Of a stretch of DNA of 64,000 nt, positions 1-11,900 are shown one piece after another. Origin of the DNA: Liolophura sinensis (taxonomy: Eukaryota > Mollusca > Polyplacophora > Chitonida > Chitonidae); NCBI RefSeq assembly GCF_032854445.1, contig NC_088306.1, positions 30,787,764-30,851,763 on the forward strand, written 5' to 3'. The notes below the pieces were generated by a model. The model saw only the letters and a list, made by a program, of their open reading frames with translations, was not told where the DNA came from and searched no databases. The translations under genes were made by a program, and so were the position numbers. How positions within the stretch are numbered: position 1 is the first letter of the stretch; every line of letters starts with the position of its first letter.

Positions 1-1479
1 CGCAATGCAGATCGCCAGAGATTCTGAACGTTCTGTCCATACCTGCCAACGAGAGTGTTACATTCATTGTAAAATTTGAGAAACTTAGAATGAAGGCGTT
101 TGATGGAGTATCCTTGACAAACTAGTTTTTGAACTAGCAACTTGTGACGCAGATTAAAGTCATCACAATTAACGCAAGATCTGACAAATGCTACAAGGCG
201 AGATATATATACGCCATATGCAGGACACTTTGGTATATTGCTATCTAAAAAATGATAATTTACAATATCAAAATTGAAATTATCCCTTTTGTCGTAAAGG
301 CGGCGTGAAAGGAGACCTTGTTCGTCTTTTGTACAGATATAGATCCAAATAAGATGTACCATAAGGACTATCTGTTCACCGCTTCAGCAATATGGGGATT
401 ATTTAATGCCAGTAGATCATTAATATACCGCCTGGTAAATGAAAAGGATCGAGCTTTTAAGATATTACTTTTAAGTAATTTTTGCATATAGGCCTAGTCG
501 TATTCATATGAAAACAGGTGTAGGTCTGCCAAAGAGGCGTACAACTGGTATCCATTGGAATACCTATGCACTGTTGGTAAATGGTATCTCCGAATTTCAC
601 ATAGATGTTATTAATGAGAAATTCAAGTAATTCAATAAATAATGTAACATCCAATGAGTGGTAACCTTTATAAAGAGTAGAACTAAAGAAAGCCTTATTG
701 CTTCTGACGTTAATGTAACGGTGACCTATTTAAGTAAATACCGAGACAATTAACGACGATATTCTTTCAATAAGATCTTTGTGAGGAATCGTAGTATAGA
801 GAGTAGAGAAATCCCATGTGGATACGTCTTTGTACGGTACATGCATACGAGCATCGAGTTCTTCTGTAAGAGGTTTGGAGTTGTTAAGAATCCACATGCA
901 GTTGACACCTGAATTTTTTGTTATGGCACAACAATACTTATTCCAAAATGACTTTACTTCTTGTAACGCTCTCGTAAGTAGGGTTGACAAGAGTTTGGTG
1001 GAACAGCTTCTTGAACCTGCAATAGATCGAGCCTTGTATGGGGATTTATGCATTTTAGGAATCCAGTAAAGTTGCGGTATTTCTGTATGACGGGTAGGTA
1101 TATTTACGCGCCTTTCTTTAAGAAAGGTTTTGTGTTTGTGAAATAGTTCCTCCATAGTACATGTAGTAGCAGAATACGTGGATGTCGTTGTAGATGCACA
1201 TAGCTCTTGAACAAGAATTTGACAATAATAATTCTTGCAAATAAAGATGACATTATTTGGAGCCTTGTCTGCTACAATGGTGACAAATTTACTATGGAAG
1301 TCAGTGAGTGTTTCTTGCACAGGTGGATCCTTCAGAACCTGTTTAACTTTAGGTAGAGCATCAATGTCTAGATGGTGTATAGTTAAACTAACTTTCTTTT
1401 TGACAATCTCAAGCCAATCGTTAAGTACCGAAGAATCCACTTTCTCCCGTTTTGACCATTTTTTAACATACTCCTCCAT
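1..1479 (-). pseudogene. Reverse transcriptase of Penelope-like element, catalytic motif altered
   Basis: RT blocks are recognisable in order: FVTIVADKAPNNVIFI, LYWIPKMHKSPYKARSIAG, STWDFSTLYTTIPHKDL (motif A region), QQCIGIPMDTSC (motif B region), then RYINDLLALNNP, where the catalytic YxDD motif reads YIND. The thumb block AYGVYISRLVAFVRSCVN is present near 150-210. Stops at 732-730 and near 375 and frame changes interrupt it. The Asp to Asn change alone would abolish polymerisation. This class of RT is related to telomerase RT. Confidence 0.82.
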
Positions 1480-1494
1480 TGCCGATATGATTTT

Positions 1495-2324
1495 TTTTTG
1501 TTTGATCCTATGTTGACATTTCTCTTTTCTTTATACTTAGGACCCCTCACAAAGAGATTCCTTAGATCATGATTCTTAATAATATTAAGGTCACCAGTGA
1601 GGACATGTTTACATTTGTCGTAGGTAAAAACTGAGGATTCACAACAGTTATAGCCGCCAGAAGTATACGTCGCCAAATCGAACTCCTTGAAGGCCTGGGA
1701 ATAATTGAAAATTTTGGAAGCGATAGGCTTTGTATACTCATAGGATATGCAAGGTGGCTCTTGGATATTAAAATAATTAGGCACAGCACTACGAACATCA
1801 GGTTCATTAAAGATGCGTGGTAGGTTAATTAAATCAAGGCCACTGTCTACATACTTTATCTTCAGAAAGAGTCGATCGTGTTGAGTTTCAATTGTAGTTA
1901 CAGGGCGATACAATCGAAAATACGATATGTCTTGACACAGACGTACAAGGTGAGGTGGAACATTAAAATTGTGTATGTTATTGGATACATCTTGAACTAC
2001 CTGTTTTAGCAAATTCAATGTCAATGCATATAATACTATGCGTAGAGCATGCATGCTATTGGTGTCATACGACAATCCTACTAAATAGCTAACTGTAACG
2101 TGTTTGTGAATCATGTTTCTGTTGAACTTCCTCCTACCATGACTGCAAGGTCTACGTTTATGGTATTTGAATAAATTTGTTACGATGGAGTCATATGGTT
2201 GGCTAGATGTTACATTGCCGATTCCCATAACGTTATCATTCAACCCATACCGGAAGACTGAACCAATCTCTAGCATCCAGAAAAGCTCACGGTCACGGAT
2301 TTTACGTTCAAATTCGATATCTCT
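1495..2324 (-). pseudogene. Linker region between GIY-YIG and RT, with Cys-Cys knuckle
   Basis: This is an open frame directly continuous with the nuclease frame. It starts with a segment typical of Naiads (FWMLEIGSVFRYGLNDNV). Near the end it has a Cys-Cys knuckle (GGYNCCESS) followed by HVLTGDLNIIKN and LRNLFVRGPKYKE, the linker that precedes the RT in Penelope-like elements. The usual CxC spacing appears as CC here. The frame is lost in the A-rich tract around 1490-1500, where the RT continues in another frame. Confidence 0.75.
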
Positions 2325-2812
2325 CTAATTTGTTGATGGATAAACCGATTCTATTATCTGAATGCTGAAATGGTCCCAGTCATGGTCGGAGGCAGAGAAA
2401 TGCTTGCCTATTAGCAATTGTTTCTTGCGCACCGACTTACGCTGCCCGTTCACCCGTAGATGTAGTTTCTGGGTGGTCTTCCCCACATACTGCTGACCAC
2501 ACTTTTTGCATGTTACCAAGTAAATACAATTTGATGCAATACAACTTAAGTTAACGTAGGAATTAACAGAATAACATTTACCAGTCAGTGCGGAAATAAA
2601 AGTGGCGGATGTATCAAATGATGGACATGTAAGACAATTGGTATGTCCACATCTGGAAATAGTTAAATGTTTGCTTTGGGAATTCAATGTCAAACAATCG
2701 TTCAGTTGGATAGAACACGGTTTGGTGGAAATACCATGTTTAATGCTTTCAAATATATCCGGTATTTGGATGGAAATGGGTCTTAGTGCGAACGAATCAT
2801 TTATTCACTCGC
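2325..2812 (-). pseudogene. GIY-YIG endonuclease domain of Penelope-like element
   Basis: The translation holds a zinc-binding stretch (ISRCGHTNCLTCPSF), then the GIY-YIG core with CIYLVTCKKCGQQYVGKT in place of the GIY...YIG motif, followed by RVNGQRKS, which supplies the usual Arg, and a His-containing tail (KHFSASDHDWDHF). In this family the domain nicks target DNA for target-primed reverse transcription. No ATG is evident at the start; the frame is open upstream to about 2812. A TAG codon ends the domain and the same frame continues straight into the linker, so nuclease and RT were once one polyprotein. Confidence 0.8.
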
Positions 2813-2880
2813 CCTGGGAATATGCACCACTACTCCTAGCGTTAGTCCTATACATATTGTTGTAGTTCAGAGTTATTGGT

Positions 2881-2993
2881 ATACTTGTGCAGAGGCCTCG
2901 CCTCGGGGTCAAAAACCACCAGCAGAATTGGGGTATGCACAGGTTATAAATATAAGCGTCAAGTCCGACATTCATATACCATTAAAAAGAACA
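2881..2993. other. Short spacer between retroelement and 103-bp array
   Basis: No gene or repeat is seen. The 5' boundary of the Penelope-like element probably lies here, but no target duplication could be defined. Confidence 0.4.
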
Positions 2994-3660
2994 CCATGTC
3001 CACTCTGACTGACAGATGGAGCTAATTGGGAATTCAGTATCAAGGACCATTTCGCTGTAAATCTGTCAGACACAGACACAATAGTTAACAAGAAAACCAC
3101 GTCCACTCTGACTGACAGATGGAGCTAATTGGGAATTCAGTATCAAGGACCATTTCGCTGTAAATCTGTCAGACACAGACACAATAGTTAACAAGAAAAC
3201 CACGTCCACTCTGACTGACAGATGGAGCTAATTGGGAATTCAGTATCAAGGACCATTTCGCTGTAAATCTGTCAGACACAGACACAATAGTTAACAAGAA
3301 AACCACGTCCACTCTGACTGACAGATGGAGCTAATTGGGAATTCAGTATCAAGGACCATTTCGCTGTAAATCTGTCAGACACAGACACAATAGTTAACAA
3401 GAAAACCACGTCCACTCTGACTGACAGATGGAGCTAATTGGGAATTCAGTATCAAGGACCATTTCGCTGTAAATCTGTCAGACACAGACACAATAGTTAA
3501 CAAGAAAACCACGTCCACTCTGACTGACAGATGGAGCTAATTGGGAATTCAGTATCAAGGACCATTTCACTGTAAATCTGTCAGACACAACATTTCGCTC
3601 TAAATCTGTCAGACACAACCACTACAGTTAAAAAGAAGACCATGTCCACTCTGACTCTGA
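2994..3660. repeat. 103-bp tandem repeat, about six copies
   Basis: The start of the unit recurs at 2994, 3097, 3200, 3303, 3406 and 3509, an exact 103-bp period, with a degenerate partial copy after 3600. Internal copies are nearly identical. Each unit contains an internal inverted pair (TGACAGAT and ATCTGTCA) about 60 bp apart, so single-stranded forms could fold. Confidence 0.95.
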
Positions 3661-5177
3661 CTTTTGCTGGAATACTGGCAGCCACAAGCGCCGTTGTTAA
3701 AATGAAAGGCATGTCCACTCTGAATGTATTGAGGAGTGCAGAATCGCCCCTACTGTTACAAAATAGTTGCGCGACACCGGGCATGTATACGGAATATATT
3801 ATCTTCGTCCCGTTGTCGATGCGAGTCCCACGTGACACTCCTATACGCACAAAGAAAGTAACACCTCCATGGGTATTAATCCCATACAGTTCCTAAAAAT
3901 ACTCGATCACAAAACGCGACAACTTGAACTGATAGCGAAGCCAACGACATCTGAACAACTTTCCCTGTTCTCGACTCAAGAACTGAGTGTGACACATCTG
4001 GTTAGCGTTACAATAGGCATTGCAACATTGGTGAGTCAAATTGGAAATTGGAAAGCCAGTTGAGTGACGTTTTACGTATTCCTTGAACTTTGCATAACCT
4101 GTGGAGCTTAAGACGCGACTCGACTCAAGCCTAATGTCGCGTGTATGAACAACGGCGCGACTAAAGTTGTATTTCAGTCTTTACGTGTAGGCTATGTCGG
4201 TTCAATCCAAAGTAGTATGGCCACCAACGACAACTAGGGACCAACTGCGAACGACCAGTTGAGTTCAGTTCAGTTGTGCCTTAATTCTTAGTGTATGCAA
4301 AACTTAATAACACTACATTCCGAAACGTACATGGAGGAGCTAAGCTCTCAACATCATCAATACACAACCCTAAATATACCTTGTGGAGTTTCTAAGGAGT
4401 CTGCGCATGCGCAGACACAAGCATCTTCCTCTGTATATAAAATCTTTGCTTCCTGGAAACATCGGATACTGTCTATCTGTTGCGTTTTCTGTTCATCTAC
4501 TCTGGAAGTACACCGCTAACGTTCCGATAACGGACAAGGGCAAGGAACAACTTTGCTTATGTGGTGTATTCCAGTGAACTGAAGAAGAGACGCAAAGGAT
4601 AACGTGAAGAGGGGAGGCGAGAAAGAAAAATATGGCATATAGAGATCCTAAGAAGAAGCTACAAAAACGGCTAAACAGACAGAGAATTTTCCAGAAAAGT
4701 AAAGGCCACCTTTGGTTTCGAGCAGCAGTCATCGTGGCCAACCACATGAGCTCCAGAAATCACTTAGCTTAACTACGCAGTGCTACGCACCAAAAGCCAA
4801 AGAGGCTAAAACATGTAGACAGCGAATATGCATATTACAATTATTGTTCATTTGCCCAGAACTTGAAAAATTCATGCATGGTGCGATAATTTTCTGGACC
4901 ACGCAAGCTGTTCTGTAGATGGATCTTTCGTTTGCGAGCTGTAGGCCCTACAAGCATTTAATAACACTTACCGCGACAGACATATACACTGTTTTCTTAC
5001 TGAGCACATGTACACTGTAAAATATCGCATCAAATATTCTCCGTGGGAAGGCATTGCGCCGCTCAGTTTTAACTGATAAGAATCGGTCTATGGATATATC
5101 AGACTTAATCTGATCACAGTTAATTAGCAGCTGATGAGAGGCCTGTTGTTACGGGGATGATCATGAGATGGTTTCTT
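3661..5177. other. Upstream region without a recognisable gene
   Basis: Only short ORFs without recognisable domains occur here. The base composition is unique-sequence-like. The candidate promoter at 4400-4442 lies inside it. The first GSR coding exon is about 1.3 kb downstream of that promoter, so an untranslated exon or a long 5' UTR could fall here, but no splice pattern can be proved from sequence alone. Confidence 0.5.
4400..4442 (+). promoter_or_regulatory. Candidate core promoter: NRF-1-like palindrome plus TATA-like box
   Basis: Positions 4400-4415 form a perfect 16-bp palindrome (TCTGCGCATGCGCAGA) containing TGCGCATGCGCA, which fits the NRF-1 consensus YGCGCAYGCGCR. A TATATAAAA box follows at 4434-4442. 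The spacing would put a start site near 4465-4475. It lies upstream of GSR in the right orientation, but it could belong to another transcript. NRF-1 motifs are more typical of TATA-less promoters, so the pairing is unusual. Confidence 0.45.
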
Positions 5178-5515
5178 GAGTGAACGGGAGACGGGCCGTG
5201 GCCCACTGGCTAAAATTGCTTCCTGTAGTGACAACACGTGGCCGAAGACGCTCGTATGGCTATTTTCCCAATCTGATTCTCGATGAAGCCAAGCACTTGC
5301 CTTCCCTACCAATTTGGCGAACATCCAGGCCAACATGTGCATGTGCAGTGAAGTAGAAGTCAGGATATCAATTGTCAAGTAATGGTTTCTGGCTTGCCAC
5401 GTACACTCCGGGTTCCTTCACCCATAAAACTGACCGCTATGCAGTTTTCATGTGGAATATGCATAAAATATAAGTGAAAAATTCCTGAGTATGGTTTTAA
5501 ATAACAAATATTCTC
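5178..5515 (+). mobile_element. Old, diverged tRNA-derived SINE (same family as 46593-46865)
   Basis: The start (gggccgtggcccactggcta) matches the A-box region of the 46593 SINE. The middle has the same order of CCGGGTTCC, CACCCATAA and CTGACCGC blocks. The end (ATAAGTGAAAAATTCCTGAG) matches that family's tail. It is heavily diverged and its boundaries are approximate. Confidence 0.55.
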
Positions 5516-5777
5516 CGTGGGAAATAAGTATGAAGAGATGACCATTGCCAAGGGGAAATAACCCTGCACGCTCAATTTTCAGCAAATGGAGGATGACCGT
5601 GCAGTTTTCTGCAGCACACCTTTGGCATGTAGCAGCCGGATGTAAACAACAGTGAATCAGTCAGATCAGAAGTCCCCGTTCCGCTCTCAAAAGGAAAGGT
5701 TAGCGGAATTTAAATCCCATATCCTTTTGTGACAGCGAGCTGTTTAACTGTATATGCAAGCCAGACTGTTCTGTAGA

Positions 5778-5913
5778 ATGGCCCCAGTGGTGAAGACGTT
5801 TGACTATCTGGTGATCGGCGGAGGGTCCGGTGGCTTGGCGAGTGCTCGTCGGGCGGCCGAGTTCGGGGGCCCGGGCGGCGGTTATCGAGCAAGGACCGTG
5901 GGGCGGCACTTGT
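5778..5913 (+). CDS. GSR: GSR exon 1 (N-terminal FAD-binding), with one-base frameshift
   Basis: Residues 1-45, from the start to the first redox Cys. The frame is correct through AAEF, then five Gs at 5865-5869 where four would keep frame; the downstream sequence is clearly conserved in the +1 frame up to GGTC at the exon end. Read literally the ORF stops at a TAG in intron 1. A single extra G in a GC-rich homopolymer is a typical sequencing or assembly error, but a real null allele is possible. Donor GTACGT at 5914. Confidence 0.9.
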
Positions 5914-8900
5914 GTACGTAGACGTCCATTTACAGTCATGCTTTTAGCTGTATTGTTCATTTAACCGCATTTTGCTTATGCGTTGTGCACCTTAACCACC
6001 ACATCGTGTGAACTCTGTTGTGACAGTGCACTAATCTCAAGTTCTACATATGGGACAAGTAGGCATACAGTACAGCTAGTTCGACAGTAGTACAATTCAA
6101 GGGCTAACCTTAACAGTGTCCATGTGGAATGTGATTTTTTGAACCGACGTGGAGAATACTGTTGAGGGAGAGTTTTGATGTTTATATTCAGGTTTCTGTC
6201 TACATGTACCGGTAACAATTAATGTAGGCTATTAAGCAAAGAGCAAGACATGTCATGGCGAAACTTGAATGAATACAGGCGTATCTATGGAGCTTTTTTA
6301 TTGTGACAATGTGACATGAAGTGAGATATGAAGTGGCAGGATTGGAATGAATACAATCCTATCTATTTAGCCTTTTCAGTGTGACAATGTGACATGAAGT
6401 GAGACATGAAGTGGCAGAACTTGAATGAATACAATCCTATCTATTTAGCTTTTTCAGTGTGACAATGTGACATGAAGTGAGACCTGAAATGGCAAGACTT
6501 GAATGAGTGAGTGAGTGCTTGGGGTTTAACGTCGTACTCAACAATCTTTCAGTCATATGACGACGAAGTAATCATTAGGGTGCATGTACGTGTAATGTGC
6601 CTCCTTGTTGCAGGACGGATTTCCACCGCTCTTTTATTTAGTGCTGCTTCACTGAGACGACTTACCGAAGGCAAGTAAGCCGCCCCGCCCGAGCCATTAT
6701 ACTGATACGGGTCAACCAGTCGTTGCACTATCCCCTTCATGCTGAGCACCAAGTGAGGAAGTTACAACTTCCTCTTTTAAAGTCTTAGGTGTGACTCGAT
6801 CAAGGATTGATCCTGGATCTACCGGTCCCGAAGCGGACGCTCTACCAACTGTGCTATCTGGGCCGGTTGGACATGAATGAATTACAATCCTATCTATTTA
6901 GCCTGTTCAGTGTGACAATGTGACATGAAGTGAGACATGAAGCGGCAGGTCTTGAATGAATACAATCCTATCTATTTAGCCTGTTCAGTGTGACAATGTG
7001 ACATGAAGTGAGACATGAAGTGGCGGGACATGAATGAATACAGGCTATCTATTTAGCCTGTTTCAGTGTGACAATGTGACATGAAGTGAGACATGAAGTG
7101 GCGGGACATGAGTGAATACAATCCTATCTATTTAGCCTGTTCAGTGTGACAATGTGACATGAAGTGAGACATGAAGTGGCGGAACATGAATGAATACAGG
7201 CCTATCTATTTAGCCTGTTCAGTGTGACAATGTGACATGAAGTGGCGGGACATGAGTGAATACAGGCCTATCTATTTAGCCTATTCAGTGTGACAATGTG
7301 ACATGAAGTGAGACATGAAGCGGCAGGTCTTGAATGAATACAATCCTGTCTATTTAGCCTGTTCAGTGTGACAATGTGACATGAAGTGAGACATGAAGTG
7401 GCGGACAAGAATGAATACAGGCCTATCTATTTAGCCTGTTCAGTGTGAAAATGTGACTTGAAGTGAGACATGAAGTGGTGGGACATGAGTGAATACAGGC
7501 CTATCTATTTAGCCTTTTCAGTGTGAAAATGTGACATGATAAACAGATGAAAACTATGCCTAAAAATACTTTCATATCGCACACAAGTAAATCATTCGGG
7601 CCTGCTTAAGTAGTATTCACAAAAAACTCACTTGGGTTTAACTGGGTTGATACTGCGGCTGTGAGTCAAGGCAGATATGAGTTTTTCCTTTACCAGGAAA
7701 TCTCCAGCATTCCATGAATTCCTACACATACACCATGCACATCTAGGGTTGTAGTATGTTAAACTGCTTAAAAAACACATGAAGATTGATCAAGGATATC
7801 CTTGATGTTCAGTTATAATTCTCAGGTGCTCATACTTGTACATTTCACTCAGATGATGTAATGTGAACAAACAGTTATAGTTCCATTGGTGTCATCAGCT
7901 GTGGAATATCATAATGTAGTTAATTTTTTGAGATGGCCGAGGGTGGAGGGTAACTGAGGATGGGGAGTCCTGGGGAATGTGTAGGTGTGGGGTGGGTGGG
8001 TATGGGGGTGGGGGTCTGTACGTTGTCAGTAAAGGTGGTGAGTGCTTGTGAGCCTGGGTGGAGGGGGTAAATTAGGATAGAGGAGACATGGTGTGTGTTG
8101 ATGTAGGGGTGTCAGTGAGGTTGGGGTGGGTGTGAGGATTTGTGGGGGTAAATGAGGATGGGGAGTCGTGGTGTGTGTTGGTGTAGGGTGTCAGTGAGGT
8201 TGGGGTGGGTGTGAGGGTTGGTGGGGGGGGGGAGATGAGGATGGGGAGTCGTGATGTGTGTTGGTGTAAGGTGTCAGTGAGGTTGAAGTGGGTGTGAGGG
8301 TTTGTGGGGGGAGATGAGGATGGGGAGTCATGGTGTATGTTGGTGTAGGGTGTCAGTGAGGTTGAAGTGGGTGTGAGGGTTTGCGGAGGGGTGTAGATGA
8401 GGATTGGGAGTCGTGTGTGTTGGTGTAGGGTGTCAGTGAGGTTGAAGTGGGTGTGAGGATTTGTGGGGGTAAATGAGGATGGGGAGTCGTGGTGTGTGTT
8501 GGTGTAGGGTGTCAGTGAGGTTGAAGTGGGTGTGAGGGTTTGCGGGGGGGTGTAGATGAGGATTGGGAGTCGTGGTGTGTGTTGGTGTAGGGTGTCAGTG
8601 AGGTTGAAGTGGGTGTGAGTTTTTTGGGGAGAGGGGGCTGAGAATGGGGAGTCATGGTGTGTGTTGGTGTAGGATGTCAGTGAGGTTGAGGTGGGTGTGA
8701 GGGTTTGGGGGCTGCATGAGGATTGGGAGTTGTGGTGCGTGTTGGTGTAGGATGTTAGTGAGGTTGAGGTGGGTGTGAGGGTTTGGGGGCTGCATGAGGA
8801 TTGGGAGTTGTGGTGCGTGTTGGTGTAGGATGTCAGTGAGGTTGAGGTGGGTGTGAGGGTTTGGGGGCTGCATGAGGATTGGGAGTTGTGGTGCGTGTTG

Positions 8901-11900
8901 GTGTAGGATGTCATTGAGGTTGAGGTGGGTGTGAGGGTTTGGGGGCTGCATGAGGATTGGGAGTTGTGGTGCGTGTTGGTGTAGGATGTCAGTGAGGCTG
9001 AGGTGGGTGTGAGGATTTGTGGGGGTAAATGAGGATGGGGAGTCGTGGTGTGTGTTGGTGTAGGGTGTCAGTGAGGTTGAAGTGGGTGTGAGGGTTTGGG
9101 GGGGTGGGGGGGGGTAGATGAGGATGGGGAGTCGTGGTGTGTGTTGGTGTAGGATGTCATTGAGGTTGAGGTGGGTGTGAGGGTTTGGGGGCTACATGAG
9201 GATTGGGAGTTGTGGTGCGTGTTGGTGTAGGATGTCAGTGAGGTTGAGGTGGGTGTGAGAGTTGGTGGGGGGGGGGGGGGGGTAAATGAGGATGGGGAGT
9301 CATGGGGAGAGTGTGGATGATGATGGGGGTTTCAGTGAGGGTGGAAGTGGCAGTGAGGGTCCTGAGTCATAGTTTGTGTGTGGGTGAGGGTCAGATGCTG
9401 ATGTGTACATATACATATGCAGGCTACCAGTTGTAGAGTTGTCACGCTTCTTCATTGTGTTTTTTTTTATGTTTTCAGGTCAATGTGGGATGCGTCCCCA
9501 AAAAGATCATGTTCAATTGTGCCATGCATGCTGAGAGTTTGCATCTTCTTAAAAGTAATGGATTTGATGTGGAAGTCAAGGGTGGCTTCAACTGGGGGTG
9601 AGTCAGAAATGTATACATGTATTACTGAGTGTTGGTGAGGAGAAGAATATGCTCAAGTGTGTTGAATACACAGACATGTATTTTGTTAGCTCTCATATTT
9701 CCATGCAGTTATTTCTTGGAATGAACACAATCTGACAGCTATGTTTATACCTGGTACAACATCAGTCCATGTCAGCAGTGAGAGCTAGACCTTGGTACAG
9801 TGTCAAGTCTGGGTAATCATGGTACTTGTACAATACTGGCTCACTTTGGTAATCATGGTACAGCACTGGCTCACTTGGGTAATCATAGTACATGTACTTG
9901 CTCACTTGGGTAATCATGGTACATGTACTTGCCCACTAGGGTAATCATGGTACAGCACTGGCTCACTTGGGTAATCACGGTACATGTACTTGCTCACTCG
10001 GGTAATCATGGTACATGTACTTGCCCACTTGGGTAATCATGGTACATCACTGGCTCACTTGGGCAGTCATGGTGCATGTACTGGCTCACTTGGGTAATAA
10101 TGGTACAGTACTGGCTCACTTGGATAACCGTAGTACAGTTCTGGCTCACTTGGGTAATCAGGTACATGGGCATGTACATGCTCATTTGGGTAATCCTCGT
10201 ACATGTACTTACATGCGGGTACCCATCCCCTGACTGGCTCATACATGTATTAAACTGTAAAGTCAGTGTGTACCCAACCTGTAGCTGACTTGTATGTGTG
10301 TTAAACTGTAAAGTCAGTGCATACCCAACCTATGACTGGCTCATGTGTGTACGAAACAGTAAAGTCAGTGTGTACCTTATCTGTGGCTGGCTCATATGTG
10401 TATGAAGCTGTAAAGTCAGTGCATACCCAACCTATGACTGGCTCATGTGTGTACGAAACTGTAAAGTCAGTGTGTACCCAACCTGCTGCTGGCTCATACG
10501 TGTATTAAACTGGAAAGTCAGTGTGTACCCAAACCTGTGACTGGCTCATACATGTATTAAACTGTAAAGTCAATGCATACCCAACCTGTGGCTGGCTCAT
10601 ATGTGTATTAAACTGGAAAGTCAGTGTGTACCCAAACCTGTGACTGTCTCATACATGTATTAAACTGTAAAGTCAGTGCATACCCAACCTGTGACTGGCT
10701 CATACATGTATAAAACTGTAAAGTCAGTGCATACCCAACCTGTGGCTGGCTCATAGATGTATTAAACTGTAAAGTCAGTGCATACCCAACCTGTGGCTGG
10801 CTCATACATGTATTAAACTGTAAAGTCAGTGCATACCCAACCTGTGACTGTCTCATATGTGTATAAAACCGTAAAGTCAGTCTGTACCCAAACCTGTGAC
10901 TGTCTCATACATGTATTAAACTGTGAGGTCAACATGTGCCCCATGTGTGGCTGGCTCATACGTGCATAAAACTGTAAAGTCAGTGCATACCCAACCTGTG
11001 GCTGGCTCATATGTGTATTAAACTGGAAAGTCAGTATGTCTCCAACCTGTGACTGGCTTATACATATATTAAACTGTAAAGTCAGTGCATACCCAACCTG
11101 TGGCTGGCTCATATGTGTATTAAACTGGAAAGTCAATATGCCTCCAACCTCTGACTGGCTTATACATATATTAAACTGTAAAGTCAGTGCATACCCAATC
11201 TATGACTGGCTCATATGTGTATTAAACTGTAAAGTCAGTATGTGTCCAGCCTGTGACTTGCTCATACATGTATAAAATGTATTAGACTTTGAGTCAGTGT
11301 GAACACAACCTGTGACTGGCTCAGACATGTATAAGACTTTGACTCAGTGTGAACACAACCTGTGACTGACTCATACATGTAACTTCTTGTACCTTTCCAT
11401 GGTGAATAATATTTGTGTGTTTTTATTTAATGTTAGACAGGTGAAGAAAGCTCGGGATGCATACATACACAGACTCAACGACATTTACGCCAGAAATCTG
11501 GACAAGGTACTGGTAGTAATATTTGTTGTCAATCTTGTCATTTTTCCATGAACAGTAGAGCACACCTTGCCTGTGTGTTTCGTTTTATTAGCTTGCCTTA
11601 TGAAGTAAGGAAAGGTATTGAGGAGGAGAGGTATAAGAGGAGGATCAGATGCTGTCAGTGGGGGTGGCGATGGTGATGGGGGTGGCGGGGGTGTTGGTGG
11701 GGGTGGCGATGGGGGGGTTGGCGGTGGTGATGGGGGATGTTGGTGGGGGTGGCGGGGGTGTTGGTTGGGGGTGGCGGTTTCCAGTTTGGTTAAAGTTTTT
11801 CGCCAATCACAGGGTTGCAATGGTCACCCATAGTACACAGATAGCCACTCACAGGGTTGTAGTGGCCACCCATAGTACACAGATAGCCAATCACAGGGTT

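Larger units (their letters stand above)
1..2880 (-). mobile_element. Penelope-like retroelement, permuted order (Naiad-type), decayed
   Basis: Read on the minus strand the order is GIY-YIG endonuclease (2812-2325), a linker with a Cys-Cys motif (2324-1495), then a reverse transcriptase (1479-1). Canonical Penelope elements have the nuclease after the RT. The nuclease-first order with a CxC linker is the published hallmark of the Naiad/Chlamys group, and Naiads are the animal branch. The element is dead: an in-frame TAG at 2327-2325, a frame change in an A-run near 1495, a TAA at 732-730, another frame change near 520-545, and a catalytic substitution in the RT. The RT thumb reaches position 1, so the 3' end lies outside the window. 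The 5' end is not defined; coding similarity fades by about 2815. Confidence 0.85.

Noticed and set aside
1-2880. Selenoprotein version of a Naiad element, as reported in clams
   Set aside because: The in-frame stops that can be placed are TAG and TAA, not TGA, so they look like decay.
8072-8951. 280-residue minus-strand ORF rich in Thr, Pro, His and Ser
   Set aside because: It follows the 78-bp G-rich repeat (26 codons per unit), with no start context, domain or codon pattern of a real gene.
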